The position numbers and the translations under genes are program-made. DNA of 64,000 nucleotides from Tepidisphaera sp. (GTDB lineage: Bacteria > Planctomycetota > Phycisphaerae > Phycisphaerales > UBA1924), in the NCBI GenBank assembly GCA_016124375.1, contig WGNV01000004.1:372001-436000 (forward strand). Reading direction: 5' to 3'. The notes below the pieces were generated by a model. That model ran no database searches and was not told where the DNA came from. It was given only the letters and a program-made list of their open reading frames with translations. Below, in pieces: positions 17,040 to 27,800 of the stretch (position 1 is its first letter; every line of letters starts with the position of its first letter).

Positions 17040-19160
17040 CTACGCCCGCACCTCGGCCCCAAGCTCCGCCCGAACCTTCTCGACCACGCTCGCGAACGGG
17101 GCGTCGATCTCCTCATTGGTCAGCGTGCGCGATGGATCGCGGAACGCCAGCCGCACCGTGACGCTCTTGGTGCCCGCCGCCAGGGGCTTGCCCCGATACG
17201 CCCCGACGAACTCCACGCCCTCGAGCTTCTGCACCCCCGCGCCGTGAGACGCGAAGCACGCGCGAATCGCGTCGTACGCCACGCGCTCGGGCACCACCAG
17301 CGACACGTCGCGCTCGATGCCCGGGAACGCCGGCAGCGCCTTCACCCTCGACGCGGGCGGATAGGCGTGCAGCAGCAGATCAAGATCCAGCTCGGCGCCG
17401 ATCGCCGGGCGGGCCAGATCGAACTTGGCCAGCACATCCTTGGAAAAGAGCCCGAACCAGCCCAGGTCCGAGGCGGGGCGCGAGCCGTGGCCCGCGGGCG
17501 TCGGGCCGAGCCTGACGCTCGCAAAGCACGAGGCGTCGAAGCCGCTCATGGTCGGCGTGGCCTGCATGATCTCGATGGCCCGCTCGTGCCCAACCAGCGC
17601 GGCCGCCAGCGTCTCGATGACGCCCCGCATGAGTCGCACGCCCGCGCGAATGTCCTCGACGCCCTTGCCAGGGCAATCCAGGATCATCCCGAGGCGCCTT
17701 GATTCAACCGTCTCGGGGCGCGGGCCGCCGACACGGCGCTGCGCAAACACCGCGGCTGTCTCAAACAGGCGCACGCCCCCGGGCTGCTGCACGCCCGCGT
17801 GCTGATTGTGCCGCCGGCTGGCGAGCAGCCCCGCGAGTACGCTGGGGCGCAGGGCGGGCTCTTCGCCGCGACGGGCGTCGTCCATCACCACAGGCTCCAG
17901 GTCGCCCGGGCAGAAGGCGCGGGCCAACTCGGGCGTCGTGAAACTGAACGTCACGCCCTCGAAAAAGCCCAGCCCGGTCAGCACGCTGGCCAGTTCGGCG
18001 CGGGCCAGTTCCGTCGTCTGCGCCGGGCGGACGGCCACCTTCACCTGGGGCGGCTGCGGGATCGCTTCCAGGCCCATCACGCGCGCGACCTCCTCGATGA
18101 GGTCAACTTCGCGGGTGAGGTCGGGCCGCCACGCGGGGATGGTCGCCAGCAGCGTCTCGCCGCCGCGGCCCAGAGGCTGAACCACCACACCCAGGCGCGC
18201 CAGGCACCCGACCATGTCGTCGGTCGCAAAGTCGGTCCCCAGCAGCGCGTTGCATCGCGACGGACGGAACTGCACCTGCGTCGGCCGGGCGGCGGCCGCC
18301 CCGGCTTCGAGGACGCCAGCCGCCAGCTCACCCCCGGCCACCTGCAGCACGATCCCCGCCAGGCGGTTCATCGCGTCGTCCAGCGTGCCGGAGGTCACGA
18401 TGCGTTCGAAGCGGTGCGAAGCGTCGGTGCGAAGCTGGTGATGGCGGGCGGCTCGGCGCACCGCGTTTGGGTCCCACGTCGCGACTTCCAACACAAGATC
18501 GGTCGTAGCGCTGGATACCTCGCTGTCGCCCCCGCCCATCACGCCCGCCAGGCTCTGGGCACGCTCCGCATCGGCGACGACCACCTGGTCGGGCCTGAGC
18601 GTGCGCTTCTTGCCATCGAGGGTGGTCAGCGCTTCGCCCTCGCGGGCGCGCCGGACCACCAGCGCCGGGCCGGCCAGCTTCTTGAGATCAAACGCGTGGC
18701 ACGGGTTGCCCAGTTCCAGGCACACCCAGTTGGTCGCGTCCACGACGTTGTTGATCGATCGCTGGCCCGCGGCTTCCAGGGCCCCCGCCAGCCACGCCGG
18801 GCTCGGGCCCACCTTGATCCCCCGAATCACTCGCGCCAGAAACCGTGGGCACTCGTTCGGGGCGGCGTTTTCGAGCTTCAGCAGCGAACCCACCTCCGGT
18901 CCGGTCGCGACCGGAGCGCTCGTGTCCGGGGCCTTCAGGGCCAAGCGAAGCTTGGCGGCCAGCTCCCGCGCCAGCCCCAGGTGCGACAGGCAGTCGCCCC
19001 GGTTGCTCGTGATCTCCACATCCAGGCGGACATCCCCCCCCGAAAGCACCTCTCGCGACTCGATCGGAAACCCGGCGTGAATAAGGGCCTGCTCGGCCTG
19101 TTCGGGCGTGCCGTTCCACTGGGGCAGGTAGGACGTGATCCATCGCAGGCTGGTGTTCAT
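17040..19160 (-). CDS. pheT: Phenylalanine-tRNA ligase beta subunit, short form
   Basis: A 706-residue subunit of phenylalanyl-tRNA synthetase. The B3/B4 editing domain, the B5 domain (about 265-350), the catalytic-like core and the C-terminal anticodon-binding FDX-ACB domain (from about 610, GIERDVSLVVPERVAYDAI) are all recognisable. After the first 45 residues the sequence passes straight into DVEITSNRGDCLSHLGLARE, so the EMAP/OB tRNA-binding insertion of about 110 residues present in the 795-residue E. coli subunit is missing. pheS is not next to it and not in the window. ATG 19160 is the natural start. It is divergent from the P-domain protein gene at 19441. Confidence 0.93.
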   Translation of the reverse strand: MNTSLRWITSYLPQWNGTPEQAEQALIHAGFPIESREVLSGGDVRLDVEITSNRGDCLSHLGLARELAAKLRLALKAPDTSAPVATGPEVGSLLKLENAAPNECPRFLARVIRGIKVGPSPAWLAGALEAAGQRSINNVVDATNWVCLELGNPCHAFDLKKLAGPALVVRRAREGEALTTLDGKKRTLRPDQVVVADAERAQSLAGVMGGGDSEVSSATTDLVLEVATWDPNAVRRAARHHQLRTDASHRFERIVTSGTLDDAMNRLAGIVLQVAGGELAAGVLEAGAAAARPTQVQFRPSRCNALLGTDFATDDMVGCLARLGVVVQPLGRGGETLLATIPAWRPDLTREVDLIEEVARVMGLEAIPQPPQVKVAVRPAQTTELARAELASVLTGLGFFEGVTFSFTTPELARAFCPGDLEPVVMDDARRGEEPALRPSVLAGLLASRRHNQHAGVQQPGGVRLFETAAVFAQRRVGGPRPETVESRRLGMILDCPGKGVEDIRAGVRLMRGVIETLAAALVGHERAIEIMQATPTMSGFDASCFASVRLGPTPAGHGSRPASDLGWFGLFSKDVLAKFDLARPAIGAELDLDLLLHAYPPASRVKALPAFPGIERDVSLVVPERVAYDAIRACFASHGAGVQKLEGVEFVGAYRGKPLAAGTKSVTVRLAFRDPSRTLTNEEIDAPFASVVEKVRAELGAEVRA

Positions 19161-19278
19161 AAGGGTGCAGACTTTAGAGCCTTCCGAGCCGCGGCGGGCG
19201 GAAAGCGGCCTGTGAAGGCGCCAGAAACCGCAACGCCCGAAATGATCAAAAATATTTGTAAAAATAACGTAAATCGGA

Positions 19279-19307
19279 TTGACACCCCTCCAGATTTGGG
19301 CAAATTA
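19279..19307 (+). promoter_or_regulatory. Candidate promoter of the first P-domain gene
   Basis: A perfect TTGACA lies at 19279-19284 within an AT-rich patch. With the 16-base spacer used by the downstream paralogues the -10 box would be CAAATT (19301-19306), a poor match, so the call rests on the -35 box and on analogy. Confidence 0.35.
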
Positions 19308-19440
19308 CAGCCGACGCTGGTGTGCGAGGAAGCGTCGCGATCGCGGTGGCCGCGGGGGGCACTCCCGCGGCCTCGCCCGGAACCGAATCTCGACCCTGGA
19401 TTGCTCGTGTCAGAGGGGATTTTGAGAGGAGAACGAAGTG

Positions 19441-21828
19441 ATGAACGCCCGGACCCAGAACGCCCACGGAATCAAGACCACCACCAGGCTGGCCCTTCTG
19501 GCGGGATTCGCCGGAATGGCGGCGGTCGCCTCGGCGCAGGTCTATTCCAGCAGCCCGAACCTTGAGATCCCCATCGCCGACTCCTTCCCGCTCATCTCCG
19601 ACACCATCCACGTGTCGGGCGGGCCCGCCAGCATCGCCGACCTCAATGTCAACCTTCAGATCCAGCACGAGTACGACGAGGACGTGCACGCCGTGCTTCA
19701 GACGCCCAACGGCTACATCAGCCTGACCACCAGCAACGGCTTCGGGCAGGACTACATCACCACCCGCTTCGATGACTCAGCCTCGCTGAGCATCACCCAG
19801 GGCGCGTCGCCCTACGACGGCGACTTCCGCCCCGAGGGGATTCTGAACCAGTGGGCCGAGTATGACCCCACCAGCGCCGGCTTCTTCTTCGGGCCCAACT
19901 ACGCGCGGCTGCGCGACCTGAACGGCCAGGCCGCCGACGGCGACTACACGCTGTACATCGAGGATTTCGACTCGCTCTACTTCAGCGGCACGCTGCTGTA
20001 CTGGTCGCTCGAGTTCAACTACGCGAGCGACCCCAACAACCCGCGACCGGCGCCGGCCGCCCCCACTGCTCCGCAGGCCAAGGCCGCCATCAACTACCTC
20101 GCCTTCACCCCTGGCCAGACGGCCAGGTTCACGGTCGAGGTGACCCCGGCGTACCTCCCCACCCCCAGCACCGGCATCAGCGTCAGCGTCGATGCCTCGG
20201 CCCTGGGTCTGGGCACGCTCACCCTGCTCGACGACGGCAACCACGGCGACGGCGTCGCGGGCGACGGCATCTTCGGCGCCTCGGGCGTCGTCAACGCCCC
20301 GCTCGGCAGTGCTTCCGTCTCTTACACCGTCTCCGATGCTCAGGGCCGCAGCACCAACGGCTCGTTCCCCGCCATCAGCATCATCGGCCCCGGCCCCGGC
20401 TGCACCGATTACCAGCAGCCTCAGTCGTTCAGCGATCTCGCCGCCGCCGGCGGCTGGACGCAGGACCCCGCCAACGGAACGGCGCCGCTGTCGTTCAGCG
20501 GGTTTGATCAGATCACCGATCTGCACCTGAGCGGGCGCCTGGTGGGCGGGGGCGTGGGCAGTTCGCCCGACGAAGCGGGCATCGCGGTGTATCTCGCCGA
20601 CGGGACGGCGGAACTATTCACGATCGTGCCCGACGTCAACGACCCGAACTTCCTGTATACCGACGTGACCGACGCAAGGCTCACCTTCTTCCAGCCCCAC
20701 GCCGCGGGCGACATCGTGGGAATCGAAACCTACGACAACTACGAGAACCCTGGCATCGACGAGACGTGGCAGACGATGTGCCTTTCGTACGAGGCGAGAA
20801 ACCTGCCCCCGGTCATGAACTTCGCCTACGACGATCCCATCTACGCCGACGCCGGCGGCCAGGGGTACGCCTACGCCAGTGTCCGCACCGGCGTGAACCC
20901 CTACAGCACCAACCTCACTGTCTCCGTCGACCTCTCCCCCCTGGGCGGCGGCAGCGCCTTCCTCTACGACGACGGCGCCCACAACGACGGCGACGCCGAG
21001 GACGGCTACTACGCCGGGCCGCTTGACATCCCCGCCAACGCGCCCCCGGGCTCCTACGAACTCACGGCCACCGTCTCCGACGACCAGGGCCGCAGCGATT
21101 CCACGTCCTTCACCTTCACCGTCACCGCCCCGGTGCAGTGGGACGAACTGGCCAACGGCGGCGGCGACGCCGGCCAGTTGCCCGGCTCAGAACTCCCGGT
21201 CTCGGGCAGCGGCACCCTCAGCAGCATGAGCGGGTTCCTCGACCTCGACGACACCGACATGTACCGCATCCAGATCTGCGACCCGACCAACTTCGTGGCC
21301 GACGCGGACGACCCGCGCACCCAGTTCGACACCCAGATGTGGCTCTTCAAGACCGACGGCACAGGCGTGGAGTTCAACGACGACGGACCCAACGGCAGCC
21401 GCTCGTATCTGGATGGCACATTCGTCACCGATCCGGGCGAGTACCTGCTGGCCATCACCAACTACGACCGCGACGCCCTCGACCAGAACGGCGACCTCAT
21501 CTGGGAGAACACCCCCTTCATCACCGTCCGCCCGCCCGACGGCCCCGGTGCCGCGAACCCCGTCACCTCATGGGGCGGCTTCACCTTCGGCACCGGCGTC
21601 TACGTCATCCACCTCCAGGGCGCCTGCTTTGTCGGCGGGGCGGCGTGCGATCCCGATGTGAATCAGGACGGCGTCGCCGATCAGGGAGACGTCGACTACC
21701 TCATCAATGTTATTGCGGGGGGTGAAAACCCCACCGGCATCAACCCCGACTTCAACCAGGATGGGGTCGCGGATCAGGGTGACATCGATGCGCTGATCAA
21801 CGTGGTTGCGGGCGGACCCTGCCCGTAA
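19441..21828 (+). CDS. Secreted P-domain protein with dockerin, paralogue 1
   Basis: About 795 residues. The signal peptide ends near residue 33 (AVASAQ). A proprotein-convertase-like P domain covers about 35-200 (LQTPNGYISLTT, TTRFDD, GDYTLYIEDF, LLYWSLEFNY). Then come an Ig-like module with LLDDGNHGDGVAGDGIFG, a second module with LHLSGRLVGGG, another Ig-like module (YDDGAHNDGDAEDGYY), and a pre-peptidase-like domain (DTQMWLFKTDGTGVEFNDD). The C-terminal dockerin (21646 to the stop) has two DxNxDGxxDxxD loops between CDPD and GPCP. No protease catalytic domain is present, so the P domain stands alone. ATG 19441 or the adjacent GTG 19438 can start; GGAG lies just upstream. Confidence 0.85.
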   Translation: MNARTQNAHGIKTTTRLALLAGFAGMAAVASAQVYSSSPNLEIPIADSFPLISDTIHVSGGPASIADLNVNLQIQHEYDEDVHAVLQTPNGYISLTTSNGFGQDYITTRFDDSASLSITQGASPYDGDFRPEGILNQWAEYDPTSAGFFFGPNYARLRDLNGQAADGDYTLYIEDFDSLYFSGTLLYWSLEFNYASDPNNPRPAPAAPTAPQAKAAINYLAFTPGQTARFTVEVTPAYLPTPSTGISVSVDASALGLGTLTLLDDGNHGDGVAGDGIFGASGVVNAPLGSASVSYTVSDAQGRSTNGSFPAISIIGPGPGCTDYQQPQSFSDLAAAGGWTQDPANGTAPLSFSGFDQITDLHLSGRLVGGGVGSSPDEAGIAVYLADGTAELFTIVPDVNDPNFLYTDVTDARLTFFQPHAAGDIVGIETYDNYENPGIDETWQTMCLSYEARNLPPVMNFAYDDPIYADAGGQGYAYASVRTGVNPYSTNLTVSVDLSPLGGGSAFLYDDGAHNDGDAEDGYYAGPLDIPANAPPGSYELTATVSDDQGRSDSTSFTFTVTAPVQWDELANGGGDAGQLPGSELPVSGSGTLSSMSGFLDLDDTDMYRIQICDPTNFVADADDPRTQFDTQMWLFKTDGTGVEFNDDGPNGSRSYLDGTFVTDPGEYLLAITNYDRDALDQNGDLIWENTPFITVRPPDGPGAANPVTSWGGFTFGTGVYVIHLQGACFVGGAACDPDVNQDGVADQGDVDYLINVIAGGENPTGINPDFNQDGVADQGDIDALINVVAGGPCP

Positions 21829-21856
21829 GCTCCGGCTCCAAAGCCGGTTCGAGGAG

Positions 21857-21890
21857 GCCGCCCCGTCACACGCCGGGGCGGCTTTTCTTT
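21857..21890 (+). terminator. Rho-independent terminator
   Basis: 9-bp stem (GCCGCCCCG and CGGGGCGGC), loop TCACACGC, then TTTTCTTT. It separates the first and second P-domain genes. Confidence 0.85.
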
Positions 21891-21921
21891 GTGCACCTCG
21901 AAGAAGTCACGCGGCGCAACT

Positions 21922-21941
21922 AGTTCGTTCTCGAACGAACT
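21922..21941. promoter_or_regulatory. Perfect inverted repeat, possible operator
   Basis: AGTTCGTTC, two bases, GAACGAACT. It sits about 85 bases upstream of the TTGACA box of the second P-domain gene, in a 344-base intergenic region that is AT-rich compared with the rest of the window. It could be a repressor or activator site. Confidence 0.3.
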
Positions 21942-22027
21942 TTCATATGTCACACCCATTCGTCAGGTGGACGACAATATTGCATATGTACGATTTGGAT
22001 TTGAGCCTCCCGAACACTCATAATGGT

Positions 22028-22055
22028 TTGACAATCCGTGTGATTTTGGTCTAAT
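22028..22055 (+). promoter_or_regulatory. Promoter of P-domain paralogue 2
   Basis: TTGACA (22028-22033), 16 bases, TCTAAT (22050-22055). The same arrangement precedes paralogues 3 and 4. A conserved leader block (CGCCGTGCGTGAGCGGC, about 22080) follows, as it does before paralogue 3. Confidence 0.65.
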
Positions 22056-22172
22056 CACGTAACGCTTCAGTCATGACACGCCGTGCGTGAGCGGCGGACA
22101 AAGCTCGTGTCTTGCGTGGGTGCGAGCAACCTTGTGCCTGAAGAATCAGCGAGAGAGAAAGTGGGTGTGCGC

Positions 22173-24518
22173 ATGAAGAAGACTTCGATGTTGGCAGCTT
22201 TGGCCGGGCTGGCGATGGCGGCGGGCGCGGCTTCGGCTCAGGTGTATTCCAGTTCTCCGTTCGCTCAGATCAGCGATCTGACGACGACCACCGACACGAT
22301 CAACGTGTCGGGCGGACCTTCGAACGTGACCGACGTGAACGTGATCGTGCAGATCACCCACACCTGGGACGCGGACATCGACATGGTCCTGCAAGGCCCC
22401 TCGGGCTACGTCACCCTGAGCACCGACAACGGCGGCTCGGGCGACAACATGTTCACCACCCGCTTCGACGACGCGGCGACCACGTCGATCACCTCCGGCA
22501 CCGCTCCCTTCGACGGCAACTACCGCCCGGAAACCACCTTCAACAACTACGGGGGCGGCAACCCCTTCACTGGCACCGCCTACGGCGCGCTGTCGGGCTT
22601 CAACGGCGGAGCCGCGGACGGCGCCTGGACGCTGTACATCTATGACGATGCGGGCGGCGACGTCGGCACCCTGCAGTACTGGTCCATGGAGTTCAACTAC
22701 GCCGCGGATCCCAACGATCCGAACTCGCCCCCGCCGCCCCCCTCCGTGCCCTCGGGCTTGGGCTCGTACACCATCAACCCCGTGCCGATGGGCGGGACTT
22801 CGGCGTTCCGCGTGACGGCGACGCCGGCCATCAACCCTGACAGCACCGGCCTGGGCGTGACGGTCGACGCCAGCGCGCTGGGCCTGGGCACCGTGACCCT
22901 GCTCGATGACGGCGTGAACGACGACGGCATCGCCGGCAACAACGTCTTTGGCGCGAACTTCGTGGCCAACGCGTCCGCGGGCGATTATGTGCTGGCGTTC
23001 ACCGTGACCGACGCGCAGAGCCGCTCGAGCACGGGCAACTTCCCCTCGCTCACGATTCAGCCTCCGCCCCCGGCGTGCCCCGAGGGCCTGCACCCCGTGT
23101 CGTTCGCGAACGTGATTTCCTTTGACGGCGCCGGAGCCGCGGGCAACACGTTCCTGGATCTCGGATGGAACACCCCCAACGAGTTCATCCAGACGGTGCA
23201 CGTGAGCGGGCGCCTGACGCAGAACGTGGCCGGCACCTTCGCGAGCGAAGCCCGCATCCGCCTGCACTACACCGACGGCACCTTCAACGACATCCAGGCC
23301 TTCACCAACACCACCTGGACCGGCCCGCTGGATCAGTACGACTACGCGTACACCCTGCCGGTGGCCCGCCTGGCGACCGACATCGTCAACGCCGAACTCT
23401 TTGAGAGCTTCAACGACGCGGTGGGTGCGCCCGACGCGACGTGGAACGCCCTGTGCCTCACCTACGACGCGCTCACCCAGCCTTCGGACCCCGTGCTGCA
23501 GGCCGCGTCCATCGCGCCCGGCACCTCCTTCCCCGATGTCGACGTGCAGTTCAGCGCGACCGTCGCCCCCGGGGCCAACCCGATCAGCACCGGCCTGACG
23601 GCCAGCGTTGACGCCAGCCCCCTGGGTGGCGGCACCGTGACGCTCTTCGACGACGGCATCCACGACGACGGCATCGCCGGCAACCGCGTCTTCGGCAACT
23701 CGTTCCACATCCCCGCGGGCACCGCGGGCGGCACCTACACGCTGTCGTTCAGCGCCGGCGACGCGCAGGGCCGCAGCGCCGCGTCGATCACCGCCAGCGT
23801 CACCATCAACGCTCCCGCTCAGTGGGAAGAACACGTCAACGGCGGCGCTGACGCGGGTGAGACGCCCGACGCCGCCCAGGCCGTCACCGGCAGCGGCACC
23901 CTCAGCTCCATCGGCGGCGAGATCGAGAACGGCGGGGCCGACAGCGACCTCTTCGCCATCGACATCTGCGATCCGTCCAGCTTCTCGGCGACCACCGCGG
24001 GTGGCACCGGCACGCTGACGGATACCCAGCTCTGGCTCTTCAAGGCCGACGGCACCGGCGTTGAGTTCAACGACGACGCCGTGGGTGTCCGCTCCACGAT
24101 CGACAACAGCTTTGTCTTTGAGCCCGGCACCTACCTCATCGGCGTCAGCGGCTACAACCGCGATGCGGTCGACGCCGACGGCAGCCTCCTCTGGAACAAC
24201 ACCCCCTTCACCGGCGTTCGCTCGCCCGACGGCCCGGGCGCCTTCAACCCCGTCTTCTCGTGGACTGGCACCAGCGCCAGCGGCACCTACCAGATCCAGC
24301 TCACCGGCGCCTGCTACTTCAGCGGCGGCCCGGCGTGCGATCCGGACTTCAACCAGGACGGCGTGGCCGATCAGGGCGACGTCGACTACCTCATCAACGC
24401 CGTCGCGGGTGGTGACAACCCCACCGGCCGCAACCTCGACTTCAACAACGACGGGGTCGCCGATCAGGGTGACGTTGACGCTCTGGTCAACGTGATCGCC
24501 GGCGGCAACTGCCCGTAA
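22173..24518 (+). CDS. Secreted P-domain protein with dockerin, paralogue 2
   Basis: 781 residues with the order signal peptide (1-22, AASAQ), P domain (about 25-185), Ig-like module A (LLDDGVNDDGIAGNNVFG), module B (VHVSGRLTQNV, LCLTYDAL), a second module A (FDDGIHDDGIAGNRVFG), pre-peptidase-like domain (DTQLWLFKADGTGVEFNDD) and dockerin (24336 to the stop). The A modules carry a DDGxNDDGxxG signature that may bind calcium. From about 23928 to the stop the DNA is nearly identical to paralogue 3. The ATG at 22173 is chosen because it opens the same MKKTSMLAALAGLAM signal peptide as paralogue 3; longer in-frame starts are non-coding leader. Confidence 0.87.
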   Translation: MKKTSMLAALAGLAMAAGAASAQVYSSSPFAQISDLTTTTDTINVSGGPSNVTDVNVIVQITHTWDADIDMVLQGPSGYVTLSTDNGGSGDNMFTTRFDDAATTSITSGTAPFDGNYRPETTFNNYGGGNPFTGTAYGALSGFNGGAADGAWTLYIYDDAGGDVGTLQYWSMEFNYAADPNDPNSPPPPPSVPSGLGSYTINPVPMGGTSAFRVTATPAINPDSTGLGVTVDASALGLGTVTLLDDGVNDDGIAGNNVFGANFVANASAGDYVLAFTVTDAQSRSSTGNFPSLTIQPPPPACPEGLHPVSFANVISFDGAGAAGNTFLDLGWNTPNEFIQTVHVSGRLTQNVAGTFASEARIRLHYTDGTFNDIQAFTNTTWTGPLDQYDYAYTLPVARLATDIVNAELFESFNDAVGAPDATWNALCLTYDALTQPSDPVLQAASIAPGTSFPDVDVQFSATVAPGANPISTGLTASVDASPLGGGTVTLFDDGIHDDGIAGNRVFGNSFHIPAGTAGGTYTLSFSAGDAQGRSAASITASVTINAPAQWEEHVNGGADAGETPDAAQAVTGSGTLSSIGGEIENGGADSDLFAIDICDPSSFSATTAGGTGTLTDTQLWLFKADGTGVEFNDDAVGVRSTIDNSFVFEPGTYLIGVSGYNRDAVDADGSLLWNNTPFTGVRSPDGPGAFNPVFSWTGTSASGTYQIQLTGACYFSGGPACDPDFNQDGVADQGDVDYLINAVAGGDNPTGRNLDFNNDGVADQGDVDALVNVIAGGNCP
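23928..24518 (+). repeat. Homogenised 3' block shared with paralogue 3
   Basis: This stretch, covering the pre-peptidase-like domain and dockerin, aligns without gaps to 27320-27910 (constant offset 3392). Its first 150 bases differ at only one or two positions, whereas the upstream halves of the two genes have clearly diverged. This points to recent gene conversion. Confidence 0.7.
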
Positions 24519-24554
24519 GTCCTTGGAAGGAAGGCACTGAGCACCAATCTCGGA

Positions 24555-24579
24555 CCGCTCGGCGAGCTTCGCCGAGCGG
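24555..24579 (+). terminator. Stable hairpin after paralogue 2
   Basis: 10-bp stem (CCGCTCGGCG and CGCCGAGCGG) with loop AGCTT. It lacks a T tract, so termination may be factor-assisted or the hairpin may protect the 3' end. Confidence 0.5.
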
Positions 24580-24687
24580 CCCATTCTCGGTCAGAAGAGT
24601 TCCGATAACCACATCCTCTGGGGTTCATGTACGTCCAAATAATGATTAGCGTCTGATTTCGTTCCTGCAAATCCTGCCGGTTTGGGG

Positions 24688-24715
24688 TTGACGCGCTTCA
24701 GAAGTTTGGTCTAAT
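24688..24715 (+). promoter_or_regulatory. Promoter of P-domain paralogue 3
   Basis: TTGACG (24688-24693), 16 bases, TCTAAT (24710-24715). The ten bases TTGGTCTAAT are identical to those before paralogue 2, and the leader block CGCCGTGCGTGAGCGGC recurs at about 24740. Confidence 0.65.
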
Positions 24716-24832
24716 GCCCATGAATCCAGTGGCTCCGACGCGCCGTGCGTGAGCGGCGTCTGATGCCCCGTTCTTCATTTGGCGGGAGCGTCGTCGGTTC
24801 CACGTTTAGCGCGAGAGGAAGTGGGTGCTCAT

Positions 24833-27800
24833 ATGAAGAAGACTTCGATGTTGGCGGCTTTGGCCGGTCTGGCCATGGTCGCCGGAGCGGCGTCCGCCCA
24901 GGTGTTCTCCAGTTCTCCGTTTGCACAGATCAGTGACCTGACGACCACCTCCGACACCATCAACGTGTCGGGCGGGCCGTCGAACATCACCAACGTGAAC
25001 GTGATCGTGCAGATCACCCACACGTGGGATTCGGATATCGACATGGTCCTGCAGGGCCCGAACGGGTACATCGCGCTGGCCACCGATAACGGGGGTTCTG
25101 GCGACAACATGTTCACAACCCGCTTCACCGACGGCGCCACCACCGGCATCGGCGCCGGCACCGCCCCGTTCGATGGCAACTTTAAGCCCATCGGCACCAC
25201 CGCGACGTACTCCGGCCCGGAAACGTTCTCGGGCACCCAGTACAGCGCCATGAGCGGGTTCAGCGGCTCAGACTCCAACGGCGCCTGGACCCTGTACATC
25301 TATGACGACGCCGGCGGCGACGTGGGCACCCTGCAGTACTGGTCCATGGAGTTCAACTACGCCTCGGATCCGAACGATCCGAACTCCCCCCCGCCCCCCC
25401 CCACCGTTCCCTCGGGCGTCGGCTCGATCACGGCGGCCTCGATCCCCACGGGCGGGATGACGGGCTTCCGCGTCGCGGTCACCCCCGCGATCAACCCCAC
25501 GAGCACCGGCCTGAGCGTCTCGGTTGACGCCAGCAGCATCGGGCTGGGCACGATCAACCTGCTCGACGACGGCATCAACGATGACGGCGTCGCGGGCAAC
25601 AACGTCTTCGGCCAGAACGTGACCGTGAACGCCGCCCCTGGCGACTACGTGCTGTCGTTCAACGTGACGGACGCGCAGAGCCGTTCGAGCACGGGCAACT
25701 TCCCGAACCTCAACATCCAGACCCCGGCGCCCAGCTGCCCCGAAGGCCTGAACGCGGTGTCGTTCTCCAACGTGGATTCGTTCGACGGCCCCGGCGCCGG
25801 CGGCAACACGTTCCTCGACCTGGGCTGGACCAGCACGTCGGACATCATTCAGACGGTGCACGTGAGCGGGCGCCTGATCCAGGACACCCCCTTCACCTAC
25901 GCCAGCGAGGCTCGCATCCGCCTGCACTACACCGACGGGTCGTTTGACGACATCCAGACGTTCACCGACGCCACCTGGACCGGCCCTCTGGATCAGTTCG
26001 ACTACGCCTATACCCTGCCCACCCCCCGCCACGCCAGCGACATCGTCAACGCCGAGCTCTTCGAGAGCTTCAACGACGTCACCGGCGCTGCTGACTCCAC
26101 GTGGGTGGCGCTGTGCCTCACCTACGACGCCCTGACGGGCCCGACCGATCCGACGGCCGTCGGCTCGGCGACCCCCAGCGTGCTGGGCGAGGGCGACAGC
26201 ACCCACTTCTCGGTGACCGTGACCCCGGGCCTGAACCCGGACAGCACCAACCTCGCGGTGACGCTGGACGGCAGCTCCATCGGTCTGGGCAGCATTCAGC
26301 TGCTGGATGACGGCGTCAACGACGACGGCATCCCCGGCAACAACGTCTTCGGCGCCAACGCCTCCGTGCCCACCGGCACCAGCGCTGGCGACTACACCCT
26401 GGGCTTCACCGTGACCGACGCGCAGTCGCGCTCGGCCTTCGGCAGCATCCCCGTCACCGTTCTTCCCCCGGTGCCCGCGTGCCCGGACTACAGCCAGCCC
26501 CAGTCCTTCAGCAACCTGATCTCTGACGGCGCGGCGGGCAACGGCGCCAACAGCTTCGTGAACCTCAACTTCACCGGCACCGAGATGGCGACCGAGCTCC
26601 ACGTCAGCGGCCGCCTCGTCAGCCAGACCGCCTTCACCTGGCCCAACGATGCTCGCCTGCGGATCTCGTTCTCCGACGGCTCGTTCGAGGACCTCGTGGT
26701 GTTCACCGAAATCGGTGGCTTCACCACGATCGACGCGAACGACGTGCTGATCCCCTTCGCGGCTCCGCACGCTGCCAACACCATCGTCGGGATGGAAACC
26801 TTCGAGATCTTTGACGACACCCCCGGCCCCGATGCCATCTGGCAGGGCCTGTGCGTGGCGTACAAGGCCTCGAACACCAACCCGGTGATCACCGCGGCCA
26901 GCATCACCCCTGCCAACACCTTCCCCGATGTCGACGTGCAGTTCAGCGCCACCGTGGTGCCGGGTGCGAACCCGACCAGCACGGGCCTGACCGCCAACGT
27001 TGACGCCGGCCCGATCGGCGGCGGCACCATCACCCTGCTCGACGACGGCATCCACGATGACGGCATCGCGGGCAACGGCGTCTTCGGCGGGACCTACCAC
27101 ATCCCGGCTGGGGCCGCGGGTGGCGTCTACACCCTCAACTTCAACGCCAACGACGCCGAAGGTCGCTTCGCCAACCAGGTGACCGCCGACGTCACCATCA
27201 ACGCTCCGGCGCAGTGGGAAGAGTCCATCCAGGGTGGCGGCGACGCGGGTGAGACCCCCGACACCGCCCAGGTGGTCTCGGGTTCGGGCACGATCGACAC
27301 GATCGGTGGCTCGATCGATAACGGCGGGGCCGACAGCGACCTCTTCGCCATCGACATCTGCGATCCTTCCAGCTTCTCGGCGACCACCGCGGGTGGCACC
27401 GGCACGCTGACGGATACCCAGCTCTGGCTCTTCAAGGCCGACGGCACCGGCGTTGAGTTCAACGACGACACCGTGGGTGTCCGCTCCAGCATCGACAACA
27501 GCTTCGTCTTCGATCCGGGCACCTACCTCATCGGCGTCAGCGGCTACAACCGCGACGCGGTGGACTCCGACGGCAGCCTGATCTGGAACAACACGCCCTT
27601 CACCACCGTTCGCGCTCCCGACGGCCCCGGCGCCTTCAACCCCGTCTCTTCGTGGACCGGCACCAGCGCCACCGGCACCTACCAGATCACCCTCACCGGT
27701 GCCTGCTATGTCAGCGGCGGCCCGGCGTGCGATCCGGACTACAACCAGGACGGCGTGGCCGATCAGGGCGACGTCGACTACCTCATCAACGCCGTCGCGG

